DNA from: Nematostella vectensis
Taxonomy: Eukaryota > Cnidaria > Anthozoa > Actiniaria > Edwardsiidae
Reading direction: 5' to 3'
Length of the DNA: 60,000 nt
NCBI RefSeq assembly: GCF_932526225.1
Contig: NC_064044.1
Location: 7,740,801 to 7,800,800 of the forward strand
Below the pieces are notes generated by a model. It saw only the letters and a list, made by a program, of their open reading frames with translations. It had not been told where the DNA came from and made no database searches. Positions 24,301 to 32,049 of the stretch are shown in pieces. How positions within the stretch are numbered: the first letter of the stretch is position 1; every line of letters begins with the position of its first letter. Both the position numbers and the translations under genes were made by a program.

Positions 24301-24823
24301 CTCTTTTTTGCTCAATCATGCTAGAAGTTAAATCGGCTTTGTCACCAGTTTACTTCCGGAAGGCCGACGAAGAATCCAAACCGACCATAGAACAAGTAAT
24401 CTATTAGAATCCGTGCTATTTAACAGACCATCCACTCTAAATTATCAGTCACATCCTCGAAGAAACTTCTAATAGGCACACTACTTTTGCAATTTTTTCG
24501 CGTTAAAAAATCATCGGAGATTGTTACGTAATCGACCGGAAGTAAACTGGTGACTGCCGCTTTTGATGCGAAGTTGGTAGTTAAGGGAGTGGCTTTATTT
24601 TCTCCCAAATCTGTTTAATTCGCTAAACCAAATGCAGCAACCAAATGTGCAGTGAAAATTGTGCAGTGACAATTATAATATCATATAAATAAACACTTAA
24701 CTGGATATGTTTATTAGCAGGATAAATTCACATAAAAATATCATAAGGAAGCGTATAAGACTCACCTTGTAAAACACCACTGAGAAGGCATTTGAAAATA
24801 GCGAAAACTAACCCAAAATGCAT
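12374..24823 (-). CDS. Secreted PAN-EGF-EGF-F5/8C-fibrinogen protein gene with a premature stop
   Basis: Eight exons read right to left: signal peptide 24823-24766, PAN 18798-18554, EGF1 18129-18027, EGF2 17032-16919, F5/8C first part 16732-16410, F5/8C end plus fibrinogen start 15700-15473, fibrinogen middle 14840-14549, fibrinogen end 12648-12374. Phases match at all seven junctions (1, 0, 1, 1, 0, 0, 1), strong evidence for a real gene. The domain mix points to a secreted lectin-like or adhesion protein; fibrinogen-related and discoidin domains often bind carbohydrate. A TAG at 14613-14615 would cut the protein about a third of the way into the fibrinogen domain, leaving out the calcium-binding and ligand end. 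It may be a pseudogene, a truncated allele or a read-through. Copy B carries the same TAG. Confidence 0.85.
13487..13850. mobile_element. Foldback element in the fibrinogen intron (copy A)
   Basis: About 130 bp at 13487-13620 (CTTGTGTAATATAAAACAAA core) reappears inverted at about 13703-13850 (TTTTGTTTTATATTATGCAA core), separated by about 80 bp. It is non-coding and is present in copy B (58284-58650). It directly abuts another MITE at 13858. Confidence 0.75.
13858..14272. mobile_element. MITE, 'TTTACTTCCGG' family (copy A)
   Basis: The left end ATTGTCACCAGTTTACTTCC is mirrored at the right end by GGAAGTAAACTGGCGACAAT. The inside shares the CACACTGCTTT...TTTTGAAATATTTTT and ATCATCGGAGATTTTCGTAATCG blocks with the copies at 23141-23384 and 24333-24566. 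The copy B counterpart (58656-59083) carries one more 15-bp CTTTCTTTCCAGAGG unit. Confidence 0.8.
15136..15375. mobile_element. MITE-like repeat with TACCGC motifs
   Basis: Inverted ends GGAGACGTTTGGGGGG and CCCCAACGTCCCTCCCCC enclose about 240 bp with repeated AATACCGCA-type words. In copy B the left part is missing: a deletion of about 180 bp joins 59826 to the equivalent of about 15202. No coding capacity. Confidence 0.6.
15473..16732 (-). CDS. F5/8 type C (discoidin) domain and start of the fibrinogen domain
   Basis: The upstream exon (16732-16410) encodes [19 protein letters not shown] and WGCWRP...YLQVDL, typical of a discoidin domain, and ends at GTAAGT. The next exon (15700-15473) continues with [13 protein letters not shown] and the closing [20 protein letters not shown], then moves straight into the fibrinogen-domain start ([20 protein letters not shown]). 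The donor of the second exon is a weak GTTCCA. The two domains are fused with no linker. Confidence 0.88.
15981..16145 (+). repeat. Dispersed repeat, 'AAATGACCAGTAAGG' family, copy 2
   Basis: The fullest copy: CAGGGCCGTAGCAGGGGGTG start, GGCACTGGAGGCACGTGC, AAATATTTT, TTATAAGGAAATGACCAGTA, then GTGCCCCCC and a CTTACGGGGC-like end. It is in the intron between the two F5/8C exons. Confidence 0.6.
16919..18129 (-). CDS. Two EGF-like domain exons
   Basis: EGF1 (18129-18027, 103 nt) runs [14 protein letters not shown] to [14 protein letters not shown] and ends at GTACGT. EGF2 (17032-16919, 114 nt) runs [16 protein letters not shown] to [15 protein letters not shown] and ends at GTATGT. Phases 0-1 and 1-1 connect them to the PAN and F5/8C exons. 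The intron between them contains the 28-bp minisatellite at 17350-17940. Confidence 0.87.
17350..17940. repeat. 28-bp minisatellite, about 21 units
   Basis: The head-to-tail unit CTCGGCTATCCCAGCTCGTC + TAACTAAA has few variants and lies in the intron between EGF1 and EGF2. There are no unique spacers between units, so it is not a CRISPR array. Confidence 0.96.
18186..18310 (+). repeat. Dispersed repeat, 'AAATGACCAGTAAGG' family, copy 3
   Basis: Diverged copy: AAATATTTTTC, AAATGGCCAGTAGGGGCGTG, CCCCATATTTTCTTAGTGTT and TTTCAGGCCTGTTGC. In the intron upstream of EGF1. Confidence 0.55.
18554..18798 (-). CDS. PAN/apple-like domain exon
   Basis: A 245-nt exon with the Cys pattern of a PAN/apple domain: [18 protein letters not shown], then [13 protein letters not shown] and VCVTSTSTH. 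The acceptor is an AG after a T-rich stretch and the donor GTGAGA. It joins the signal-peptide exon in phase 1 and EGF1 in phase 0. PAN domains mediate protein or sugar contacts. Confidence 0.78.
19255..19400 (-). mobile_element. MITE-like repeat (GGCGTAGCCAG family), inverted copy
   Basis: Reverse-orientation relative of 9277-9434: it shares CTAGCAGCCAAAAATACAGT, GAGACATTATCTAAAA and a degenerate CCTAGCTAGGCCGCTG end. A solo end of the TTTACTTCCGG MITE family (ACCGGAAGTAAACTT) sits just upstream at 19160-19185. Confidence 0.65.
20112..20330. repeat. Direct repeat pair, about 60 bp
   Basis: AAATGAGTCATAACCGGAAA plus AACCCCAAAATCCGTCCCC (from about 20117) recurs at about 20268 as AAATGAGTCATCACCGGAAA plus a matching tail. 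The function is unknown; possibly the ends of a non-autonomous element. Confidence 0.5.
20510..20890 (+). repeat. Satellite-like 120-160 bp monomers, first block
   Basis: Three monomers share CATCGTATGACAACCAAA, a GTGTCATG...GTCAAGG segment and GGTCACGTGATTGTGACGTC ATCAATGAC. The block is interrupted at about 20890 by a LINE fragment and resumes at 21650-21870. The GTCACGTGAC-type core resembles E-box or CRE-like sites, though the number of copies suggests a repeat family. Confidence 0.75.
20890..21600 (+). mobile_element. LINE 3' fragment (end of reverse-transcriptase ORF)
   Basis: The frame from about 20893 reads like the C-terminal part of a CR1/L2/jockey-type LINE ORF2 ([30 protein letters not shown]). 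The reading continues in another frame from about 21050 ([45 protein letters not shown]) to a stop at 21462-21464. A GGTAAATAAATTATTGTATTG tail follows. It is 5'-truncated and frameshifted, hence inactive. It lies within the satellite-like block. Confidence 0.85.
21650..21870 (+). repeat. Satellite-like monomers, second block
   Basis: Two more monomers of the family at 20510-20890 (ACGACAACCAAACTTGG, GTGTCATGTA, GGTCACGTGACATCATCGATGACGTC). They continue the block on the far side of the LINE fragment. Confidence 0.7.
22325..22415. repeat. 21-bp tandem repeat, about 4-5 units
   Basis: The unit AACGTTGGTGAGAGAAAACTG repeats with small changes. Otherwise 21870-22735 is AT-rich with no gene recognised. 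Confidence 0.8.
22737..22845 (-). mobile_element. Partial 'TTTACTTCCGG' family MITE, inverted
   Basis: The end AAAGCGGCACACTTTCACCT resembles the family terminus, and the following GTGTGTCTTTTGAAAGTTTC...GGATGGCCTGTT is the reverse complement of the family interior seen at 13900-13990. Confidence 0.6.
23141..23384 (+). mobile_element. 'TTTACTTCCGG' family MITE
   Basis: Left end TAAAGCGGCATTTTCACCAC with CACTTCCGGAGGTC, right end GAAGTAAACTGGCGATAATG. About 245 bp, non-coding, with the shared ACACTGCTTTTATGATTTAG and GCATCGGAGATTGTTACGTG blocks. Confidence 0.75.
24333..24566 (+). mobile_element. 'TTTACTTCCGG' family MITE
   Basis: Left end CGGCTTTGTCACCAGTTTAC, right end AGTAAACTGGTGACTGCCGC: near-perfect inverted termini about 230 bp apart. 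Located just downstream of the signal-peptide exon, within the first intron of the minus-strand gene. Confidence 0.8.
24766..24823 (-). CDS. First coding exon: signal peptide
   Basis: ATG at 24823-24821 followed by a hydrophobic stretch, [19 protein letters not shown], then a strong GTGAGT donor, leaving one base of a Gly/Val codon that matches the two bases opening the PAN exon. The distance to the PAN exon (about 6 kb intron full of repeats) is large, so the link rests on phase, orientation and the need for a signal peptide. Confidence 0.6.
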
Positions 24824-24829
24824 ATTTGT

Positions 24830-26005
24830 TCTCTTTGACGCACTACGTTTGGCCGAATCTTTGCTGATTTCCCTGCCGTGTTCCGGCGCTGACTGTAGCA
24901 TGAACATTCTACACATCCAGTCCGCGCAATTCTCTAGATATTAGCATTTCACAGCAAGTCTCAAATAAATCTCGTTCCCAGTCCTTTATTGGCTATCACA
25001 GTTGAACAAATAGCGATTGAAAACTCGAAACCAGCTTCCAGAACCGTACGACGTTAGCTTATTACTTATTTGAATGCTGTCGTCAACTTGATAAATCACA
25101 GATATAAAGAACATTACTCTAGGAAAACTGTTTCGTTTTGTTTATTTTTACTAAATGTATCCACCAAACCGAGATTGTCGTTATATCGGGATTCCAATGC
25201 GAACAGACGATCGATCTTATCGGACATCCAAGAAAGAGAAGGTGTGTGTATGGTGGGAGGGGGGGGGGGGGGGGGGGGGGAGGGCGTATGGGAGAGGAGG
25301 AGCGTCCTATTCACCCATATTAGCTCTGTCTCTGGTTCAGTCTGAACTATTACTGCAGCAAGACCCAATGCATTTTGAGATAAGCATAGGGTAGAATCAT
25401 AATTTTTGAATATATACCTTGTGAAAGCACTACCCGTGTGGTTGCTAAACATTTCAAAGAGCTCTATTTAAAAAAAACTATATTCTCCTACCTTTAAAAC
25501 TCCTTGTATTATGCTATTCTTTCCTTTTGTCTCGTACCAATCTACCTGCCATCTCTTTACCGCACATCCGCTACCCCCATCCACAGAGCCTGCAGACCAT
25601 TTTTTTTTACGGGGGGAGGGGGCTGAAAAAAGAGTAGCGGGAGTGGAAAGGGGGGGGGGGGAGGGCTGGTATCACTTCCTCAATTTCGAACTTTGAGTAA
25701 CTTGAAAAGAGAACTCATATCTTGTATTTTGTTAACAATTGCTAATGTAACAAGTTGCGTGTTTTTATTCACAGTACGGTTGTTATTAGAATGTGTATTC
25801 TATAGTGCCGTTATTTGCTGCCTGTTCTCTCTCAACTATCTTAGTCCATGCGCATCTGTTGTTACACATCAAGTTGCAATATCTGTCTGCTGCACTCTTC
25901 TTGCCACCGTGAACAGTTTCAACATTTTTTTCTACTATTGAACTTGTGCCAGGATTGGAAGGATCATCAAACGGTCGAGAGTGACACCATTTCTGAACTC
26001 TTCAA
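24830..26005. other. Gene-free stretch with a poly-G run
   Basis: Upstream of the minus-strand gene's first exon, where its promoter should lie; no clear TATA box is identified. A run of more than 20 G lies at about 25258-25280, with other G-rich patches at 25605-25665. Short open frames here have no family-like features. Confidence 0.5.
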
Positions 26006-26009
26006 CTAG

Positions 26010-26420
26010 TCAAAAGTCCTTTTCTTCGGAAAGATCCCAAAGTTTTGTTTTCGGTTTTCTTTCCTCTCAACAAACTCGTTTGCTACATCGAGCAGCCGTA
26101 ACCTGTCTGTTCGGTCTTTGTGGCTGTAAAGGAGAGCGATGTTGTTGAATCTCTGTTGTTGCATACTTGATCGCAGCCGGGTCTTCACTCTTCTTGCCAT
26201 TGAGAACATCGTCTCGCCAGTGGCGCTTTTAGCAAGATTGACAAGAGGGATTCTGCAGATAATAAGTACTTCACTTATTATTATTAACCGCGTTAAGGAT
26301 ATCCTCAAAATAACTTAGCTGCCGATCATTGACGAGTAGTTTGAAGACGCTGAGTTGGGGAACGAGTACACCTACGTCTACATCCTCAGCGTATTCATAT
26401 TTGATGTACTCGATGTTGGC
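26010..26420 (-). pseudogene. hAT transposase C-terminal remnant
   Basis: On the minus strand the frame ending near 26010 shows a typical hAT dimerisation region: FSMARRVKTRLRSSMQQQRF, ALLYSHKDRTDRLRLLDVAN, EFVERKENRKQNFG. Upstream, another frame gives LSVFKLLVNDRQLSYFEDIL and then meets a stop near 26290. The element is decayed and lacks the catalytic region. The nearest type recalled is the ZMYM1/KIAA1586-like hAT group of animals. Confidence 0.7.
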
Positions 26421-26922
26421 GGACCGTCGCTTTTAGGTGTATGAGAAGAAGTTCCTCTAGCTGGATGTATCCGATGAAACCAGGCTGCTCCATCCTGCAT
26501 AGCACAGATAATCAAGTCCAGGGCCTCAGAGTATATTCATCTATAAACGTCTTCTGGCTTCTCGGGGGAAAAAGGAAAGAATAGGGTCGACTTGATCCAG
26601 CTATTGAAACAATCGGCTGGAAGCTGATCTGATTTTACAGTAATGTTAGGTCTTAGCCATACTGCAATAATCAAGATAAGATCATAGGTAAGAATGCTCG
26701 AGTAGCTTGAGCTTGGGCAAATAAAGGTAGCCATTTTATAATTGTCATAGAAGTAAATACTGGCATTGTTCAGAGATAGCGATCAGAGTGGGTGTTCTTA
26801 TGAAGTTTCCCATGTATGGTAATGGCTATGACTTCAAAAGGATTTCATTAAAGAATAACCAAAAATGAGTAGTTTTTTTTATTTTGGATTATATTAAATA
26901 TCTACAAAATGCATAGTGAATC

Positions 26923-26991
26923 AACGCTCTGGGTATCTCGCTATTTAGCAGCGTATAGCCTGTAGTAGGCCTGTAGAATACCCAGAGCGTT
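26923..26991. repeat. Short strong inverted repeat (14-bp arms)
   Basis: AACGCTCTGGGTAT (26923-26936) is repeated inverted as ATACCCAGAGCGTT (26978-26991) around a 41-bp loop. It lies in AT-rich non-coding DNA and could be a tiny foldback relic. Confidence 0.7.
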
Positions 26992-26994
26992 ACA

Positions 26995-28730
26995 AATTTT
27001 GTTTGTTCCATGCAGTGTGATACTTCAGGAAAAAAAACTTCTATACATAAAACAGATAAGCAATAATGAAATATAATTTCTAAGTATTCTTGTTTTTTTT
27101 CCTTCTGTTTTCCCGGACGTATCCCGGACGAGAAGAAGGCTGCTTTACTATCTAATATAACTTATAAAATTAAATTGTAATGAATAAGGAACTATAAAAC
27201 TAAACTAAATTGTTTTAACTGCAGTATAGTTTTTCTTTCCAAAAAGCTAGATTAAATACCGAAGGCGCCGAGTATTAGAGAGCCACCGAATTGTCTCAGC
27301 TACGCAAGCACCGGCAACTTGTTGGAAGCAATCAAAAAATTTTTTAAGCATATCTGGAAAGGGCCGGAAAGAGAATTAGATCTGTAGACAAATACATATG
27401 AGAGCTCCAAAAAATGTTTGCGCGAGCCAACAAGAACTGCCTAACGAATACACACAAACGGTTGGGACCATTTTGGGGCCTTGTACTCTCGCCTTTTTCG
27501 GTCCTAATCTGCTTAAAGCGGTTAACGATTGTTGCCGACTGACTTTTTCGTCCTTCGCCAGAGACGCCTAGGTACGAGGCGTGCGTTTTACAATACATTT
27601 TTAGGTGTACAGTTTTTGCAATATAGTACAATTATTTGCAAAATCTTGCGCTCTTACTTGTAAGATGGTAAAGAGTTGCTTGACATGTTTCTTATTCTAT
27701 ATTAAAGTTTTATATTCACCGCACAAATCCAAAGAAATACAAAAAATGAAAAATTACGAAGTTTTTTCAGAGGTTTTTTCTTTTCCCGCTGATAATAAAT
27801 TACCAAATGAATAAGATTCATCGCCCCCGTCGCAGCTATTAATCGATTCTTCGATTACTTGTCAGTGTTAAAATAGTTTTACTGTTTCATTTTGCCAATT
27901 AAATTCAGCTACACTACTTCTAATCAGTGAATAGTACGTACATGTGCAATCATGCAAACGTAAACTGGCGGCTCCACTACCCGGTTTTAGCATAACCATC
28001 AGGGACACTACTCTAAATACATACACTAACAATTAGTAATTCAGTCTGATCCCGTAGACCTCAACCCTCAATACTGGCCAACCAGAGATATATTTTGGAA
28101 TGAACATGATAAACCTTGCTTTGGTCGGTATTTTGAGGTCGTTCTTTTGCACAGTATGCTTGTCCCAGTTTCCTTCGAACATCTGAGAGAAGAAAAATTA
28201 TTGGTCTTCCTTCTTATTTCAGATATCACTGTCTTATCAATTCTCTCTTAGTTATTTGATCAGCCTTGCCATACTGCTTTCAGCTCTCTCCCGGTGCTTG
28301 GGCTTGCACAGCCTCGGATAATACTATTCTATCAAGGTATATTATATACTAGATCGCAAGCGGCACTCGTTGATAATTAGCAGCAATGGCCATCAGTTTC
28401 TTGCATTCCGGACTGATTTGTTGTTTTGTTTGATATCACTCACTCAAGTAATTAGGGGAATTTTCCGCCTTATTTGATGGAAAAGTTTATTGGAAACGTC
28501 AAGTCATGTTTTTCCGTCATGTCGATACGTGTTGGGTTTTGATACTGATGCTGATGATCATAACATTATGTCGATAATTGACAGTATGTAGCGTGATTAA
28601 TTGTGGTGGGTATCACTTTTGAGTCCAGAAAGAAATGAGTGAAATTAGTTGACATGCTAGCAAAAAGCTTTTCGACTGATACGGTACAAATAGTATCAAA
28701 ATTAATTTTAGTTACTTGTAAATTCAGCAA
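26995..28730. other. Gene-free AT-rich stretch
   Basis: No exon-like frame with plausible splice sites, RNA gene or tandem repeat could be recognised. A short segment (28475-28520, GTCATGTTTTTCCGTCATGTCG) also appears at about 24145-24165, so at least one dispersed repeat is present. Confidence 0.5.
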
Positions 28731-28732
28731 AT

Positions 28733-28810
28733 GCGCGGTAGTTCAGTGGTTTGGTCTGTTTGGCCACTCGGTTATTCGATCCCCAATGTTTCCACGATTT
28801 TTTATACAAC
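28733..28810 (+). repeat. Possible tRNA-derived SINE head
   Basis: GCGCGGTAGTTCAGTGG resembles a tRNA 5' end with box A, and about 33 bp later GGTTATTCGATCCCC resembles a box B. The cloverleaf cannot be closed convincingly, so this is not a functional tRNA gene but may be the RNA polymerase III promoter of a SINE. Confidence 0.4.
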
Positions 28811-29055
28811 CTCATGTACTTCATAATCAATTGCAATATAAGATAAAATTCGAAAGTAAAGCAGCATGTACTTCGACTTAGCGCGGATGGTCGAGTCTAT
28901 CCGGAAAAACTCCTATGTACCCCTATAATTGCAAGTGCAAACAAGCTGTTAAAAGGTAACTAAAGTTACTATGTTTTTCCAATAATGCAGTTCGAACCCC
29001 CAAGGACTTGCAATAAGACCTCCGTCTGTCCTGTGGTATACCGAGCGTTCGAAGG

Positions 29056-29346
29056 ATGAAGTGCGGAAAAGATTATTGCGGGTGGCTAAAAGTCGGCCAC
29101 GCAAACACGTGCGGTCAGAGGTGCATGGATACCTACTGCAAGGTGCACCTTCAAAGGCTCCGTAAGGGCAGCCCCCTCCCCGTGCCGTGCAAGATCTGCG
29201 GCATAGGGACTCAGTCGGAGACGCGGTTGTGCCGCCCCTGCGGAGCAAATCGTGAAGGGCAGAGGATGCGTGGAGTCGAGAGGCGCGCTCGGGGATGGTT
29301 CGCACTCGTCCTGTCCGACATCGCAGCCCGCAGCACGGGCAGTTAG
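29056..29346 (+). CDS. Small Cys/His-rich (zinc-binding-like) protein
   Basis: 96 codons from an ATG at 29056. Two Cys clusters are visible: an N-terminal one (CGKDYCG, HANTCGQRC, YCKVH) and a second with PCKICGIGT and LCRPCGA, arranged like two zinc ribbons. A basic stretch (QRLRKGS) lies between them. The C-terminal third runs into the tandem repeat array and looks less constrained, so the original end may have been nearer residue 75. It is the first gene of the element and co-oriented with the polymerase. A role in DNA binding, recombination or transcription is a guess; related small proteins are recalled from cnidarian elements without known function. Confidence 0.65.
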   Translation: MKCGKDYCGWLKVGHANTCGQRCMDTYCKVHLQRLRKGSPLPVPCKICGIGTQSETRLCRPCGANREGQRMRGVERRARGWFALVLSDIAARSTGS

Positions 29347-29703
29347 AGACTGGGTGGCACAAGGCACACCCAAACGCTCGTCCTGTCCGACACCGCGGCC
29401 CGCGATATGGGCGATTAGAGATTGGGTGGCACAGGCATACCCAAACACTCGTCCCGCCGGCTGTGTTACGGGCAGTTAGAGATTGGGTGGCACAAGGCAT
29501 ACCCAAACGCTGATCCTGTCTGACACCGCGGCCCGCGATATGGGCAATCAGAGACTGGGCGGCACAGGCATACCCAAACACTCGTCCCGCCGGCTGTGAC
29601 ACGGGCAGTTAGAGACTTGGTGGCACAAGGCGCACCCAAACACTCGTCCCGCCGGTTGTGATACGGGCAGTCAGAGACTGGGTGGCACAGGGTGTGCCCA
29701 AAC
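29303..29703. repeat. Alternating 72/61-bp tandem repeat array before the polymerase gene
   Basis: Six units start GGGCAGTTAGAGACTGGGTG or close variants. Lengths run about 72, 61, 72, 61, 62 and a last partial of 39 bp that ends on the ATG at 29704. The 72-bp type carries GACACCGCGGCCCGCGATAT, and the 61-bp type carries CCCGCCGGCTGTGTTAC. Each unit has the semi-palindrome GGGTGGCACAAGGCACACCC. Position and structure would suit an origin with iterons or a promoter with repeated sites; both are inference. Confidence 0.9.
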
Positions 29704-32049
29704 ATGGACGCTTACATAGAGGAGGTTCTTAATAGCATGCGTGACAAAGAGGCGCCCGCCGTACTGGCAGGGCTGGTCCAGAACATCCTGGACGAGGACA
29801 TCCCCGACGATGTCAAACACAAGCTGCTTAAGCCGCTCGTACCAGCGAAAGTGTGGACAGAGGAAGTCCGGCGCGAGTTCGACCCTTTGCTGCCGGGACG
29901 GCGGCTTAAGGGCCCAAAGAGCTTAGACCCCGAGAAGTACTATTCTCTCTTCGTCGGGGGCGCCCATCTTAGGTTCCCAAGCGTGGATGCCACTCTTCGG
30001 GGCCGAGACATAAGCGCCGGTGTTTACCAGGAGATACGTGATCTTGGTGGAGCAGGTGTTATTGCTCTAAAGCCGGTTGTGCGGGGGCCTGATATTAATG
30101 ACGATGGCTCGGTGTAGTGGGTCTCGCACGAGCGGGAGTCTCTGCGGGCAAACGCGGTGTTGTCACCGGTGCTTGAGATGGTGGACCCCGACCGGCGCTA
30201 CAGACTTTTTACGGTCGTTGGTAATGCCCCCGCAGAGCCATTGGCGCCAATCACAGAGGAGGAAGGGCGCTCGGAGCACAAGATCGGTGGGTCGTTAGTC
30301 ATAAGAGGGGGCAAAATGGCAGTCGGTGCCCTGGAAGGCATCGATGCGGGTATTTGGGAGAAAGGACGAGAGTACCTCGTCTACGTGAGATACGTGCTTC
30401 GCCCTCTACCTGAGCAAAATGGTGAGCTTGGGCCAATGTTTGAGCAAGAGGGGAGTGATGCCTTCGCTAACTGTGTCGTGAGCTATGTTGCCGACTTCTT
30501 GAGGAATCGCGGCACCTCGCGCTCCCTTGGTCTAACCAAGACACGAGGCAAGATTCTCGAGCGATTTGACAAGAAGCTGGCCACTACGGGATGCACCAAA
30601 GAAGACCTCTTTGAGATGGAAAAGAAGCTCGAGGTAAAGCTAATAGCCGTGGACGCCCTGGGTAACGTCCTGTGGGACTCGGGGAAGTACAAGACTAAGA
30701 CGAGGATCAATATCCCTTGCCACAATAACCACGCCTGGGCGGAGCTTCCGACTGAACCATCTGCGATCGCGAGCGTCCACGGCCTAGACTTCGAGGCTGA
30801 GGGGGAGCTTCGTTCGTTATGTCAGGGGGAGGCAGCGCCTCGCGCTACCAGTGCCGCCACAAAAACGCGCGAGGCAAAAGTGCGAGAGGTGCTCATTCGC
30901 TTTATAAACAGGGCGGTCCCCAGAAGCACGAGGATCTGGCTGTGTGGGCGTGTTATAGTCACGCACGAAGGCAAACTGTACCGATCGGGACAGGACGGAG
31001 CGGCTATCGACAGGGCGTTTACGGACGAGACAGGATGTGATCCTCAATGGCTCCCTGATGATCACCCAGCCTACCAAGAGTACACCGAAGCTACGCACTC
31101 GATGGGCGGTGCAATAGGGTATCGCTTCAAGAAGTGGACCCAAAGAGAGAACATCAGGCCAACGCCCCTTAAATACAGGGACGTCTGGCGAGCGGCGCAG
31201 GTTGAGTCCAAAGTGTGGAATAGCGAGGAAAACTTAGGGGCGCAGCCTCATGCGCACATCGACATGCGTGCGGCGTACCTAGGATGTGAGGATAGTCTCT
31301 CCGGCGGCGCCTCGGACGCCATTGATTTGGTACTTAAATGCGGCTTCCCTACGAACGTGTTTCGTATCGCGGATGTTGTGGGACGGCCATTGAGCGAGGT
31401 TCTTCAACTAACCGGGGCCATTCAGCTGACCGAGTGGGAGTTCTCTGAGGCCTGCCACCCCTACACTTCCGGGAGGGTAGGGCAGCACTTGGAACAAAAC
31501 GAGGGCTGGATCACCACGCCAGAGCTCAAGGACCTGTTAGACTCGGGTGACCTTGTCATGGCCACGGCGAGGGAGGTGTTGTATAGCGTCGGAAAAAAGG
31601 ACTCCATCAAGTTCCCCTACTCCATCGCGTGCCGCCCCGGCGGCGAAGACTCGCAGTACCCTGAGGGTCGAGATCTCGCTGTCCGTTTCGTAGGCAAGTG
31701 CGCTCGCCACGGCGACGAGTCCTCGATCGTAGTCCGCGACCGTGAAGAAGCCGCGTATCTGACAAACCTCCTTGCGGGCAACGACCACTTACTCAACTTC
31801 GAGCATGCCGACGGGGCTCATCTGATCCAATACAAAGACGGTGTCCGGCGCCCACAAAGGTACCATATCAGGGCCTTCGTCTTGGCGTACACAAACATAG
31901 CGTTGCGAAGCATGTTGAGGCGGATCCCTCGCGAAGACGTCCTCCGAGTGTGCACAGATGCCATATACGCAAGGGCGGTGCCCAGTGGTGTAAAACTCGT
32001 GGAGCGAAATCCGAAGTATGGAGAGTGGCGCCACAAGAAGCCTGGGTAA
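29704..32049 (+). pseudogene. Divergent family-B DNA polymerase-like protein (palm motifs), one internal stop
   Basis: One frame of about 780 codons from ATG 29704 to TAA 32047-32049, interrupted only by a TAG at 30115-30117. The N-terminal third is of unknown fold, with a conserved-looking NCVVSYVADFLR block followed by CHNNHAW near codon 340. The C-terminal part has polymerase-like signatures: HIDMRAAYL (Asp codon 31261-31263) in the place of palm motif A, an alpha-helical RAFVLAYTNIALRSMLRRI segment like motif B, and RVCTDAIY (Asp codon 31957-31959) like motif C, where ordinary family B enzymes have YxDTDS. No 3'-5' exonuclease motifs were recognised. It is in the same frame as the helicase just downstream. 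Calling it a DNA polymerase is an inference from these motifs. Confidence 0.65.

Noticed and set aside
25114-25452. 112-codon frame with a poly-Pro tract
   Set aside because: The Pro run is the antisense of the poly-G tract; the flanks do not look coding.
25693-25941. 82-codon hydrophobic frame
   Set aside because: AT-rich chance frame; no start context, splice sites or family resemblance.
28985-29005. tRNA gene suggested by GCAGTTCGAACCCCC
   Set aside because: Only a box B-like word; no box A at the right distance and no cloverleaf.
28949-29705. 217- and 120-codon minus-strand frames
   Set aside because: Repetitive translation of the 72/61-bp array plus the antisense of the Cys/His-rich gene.
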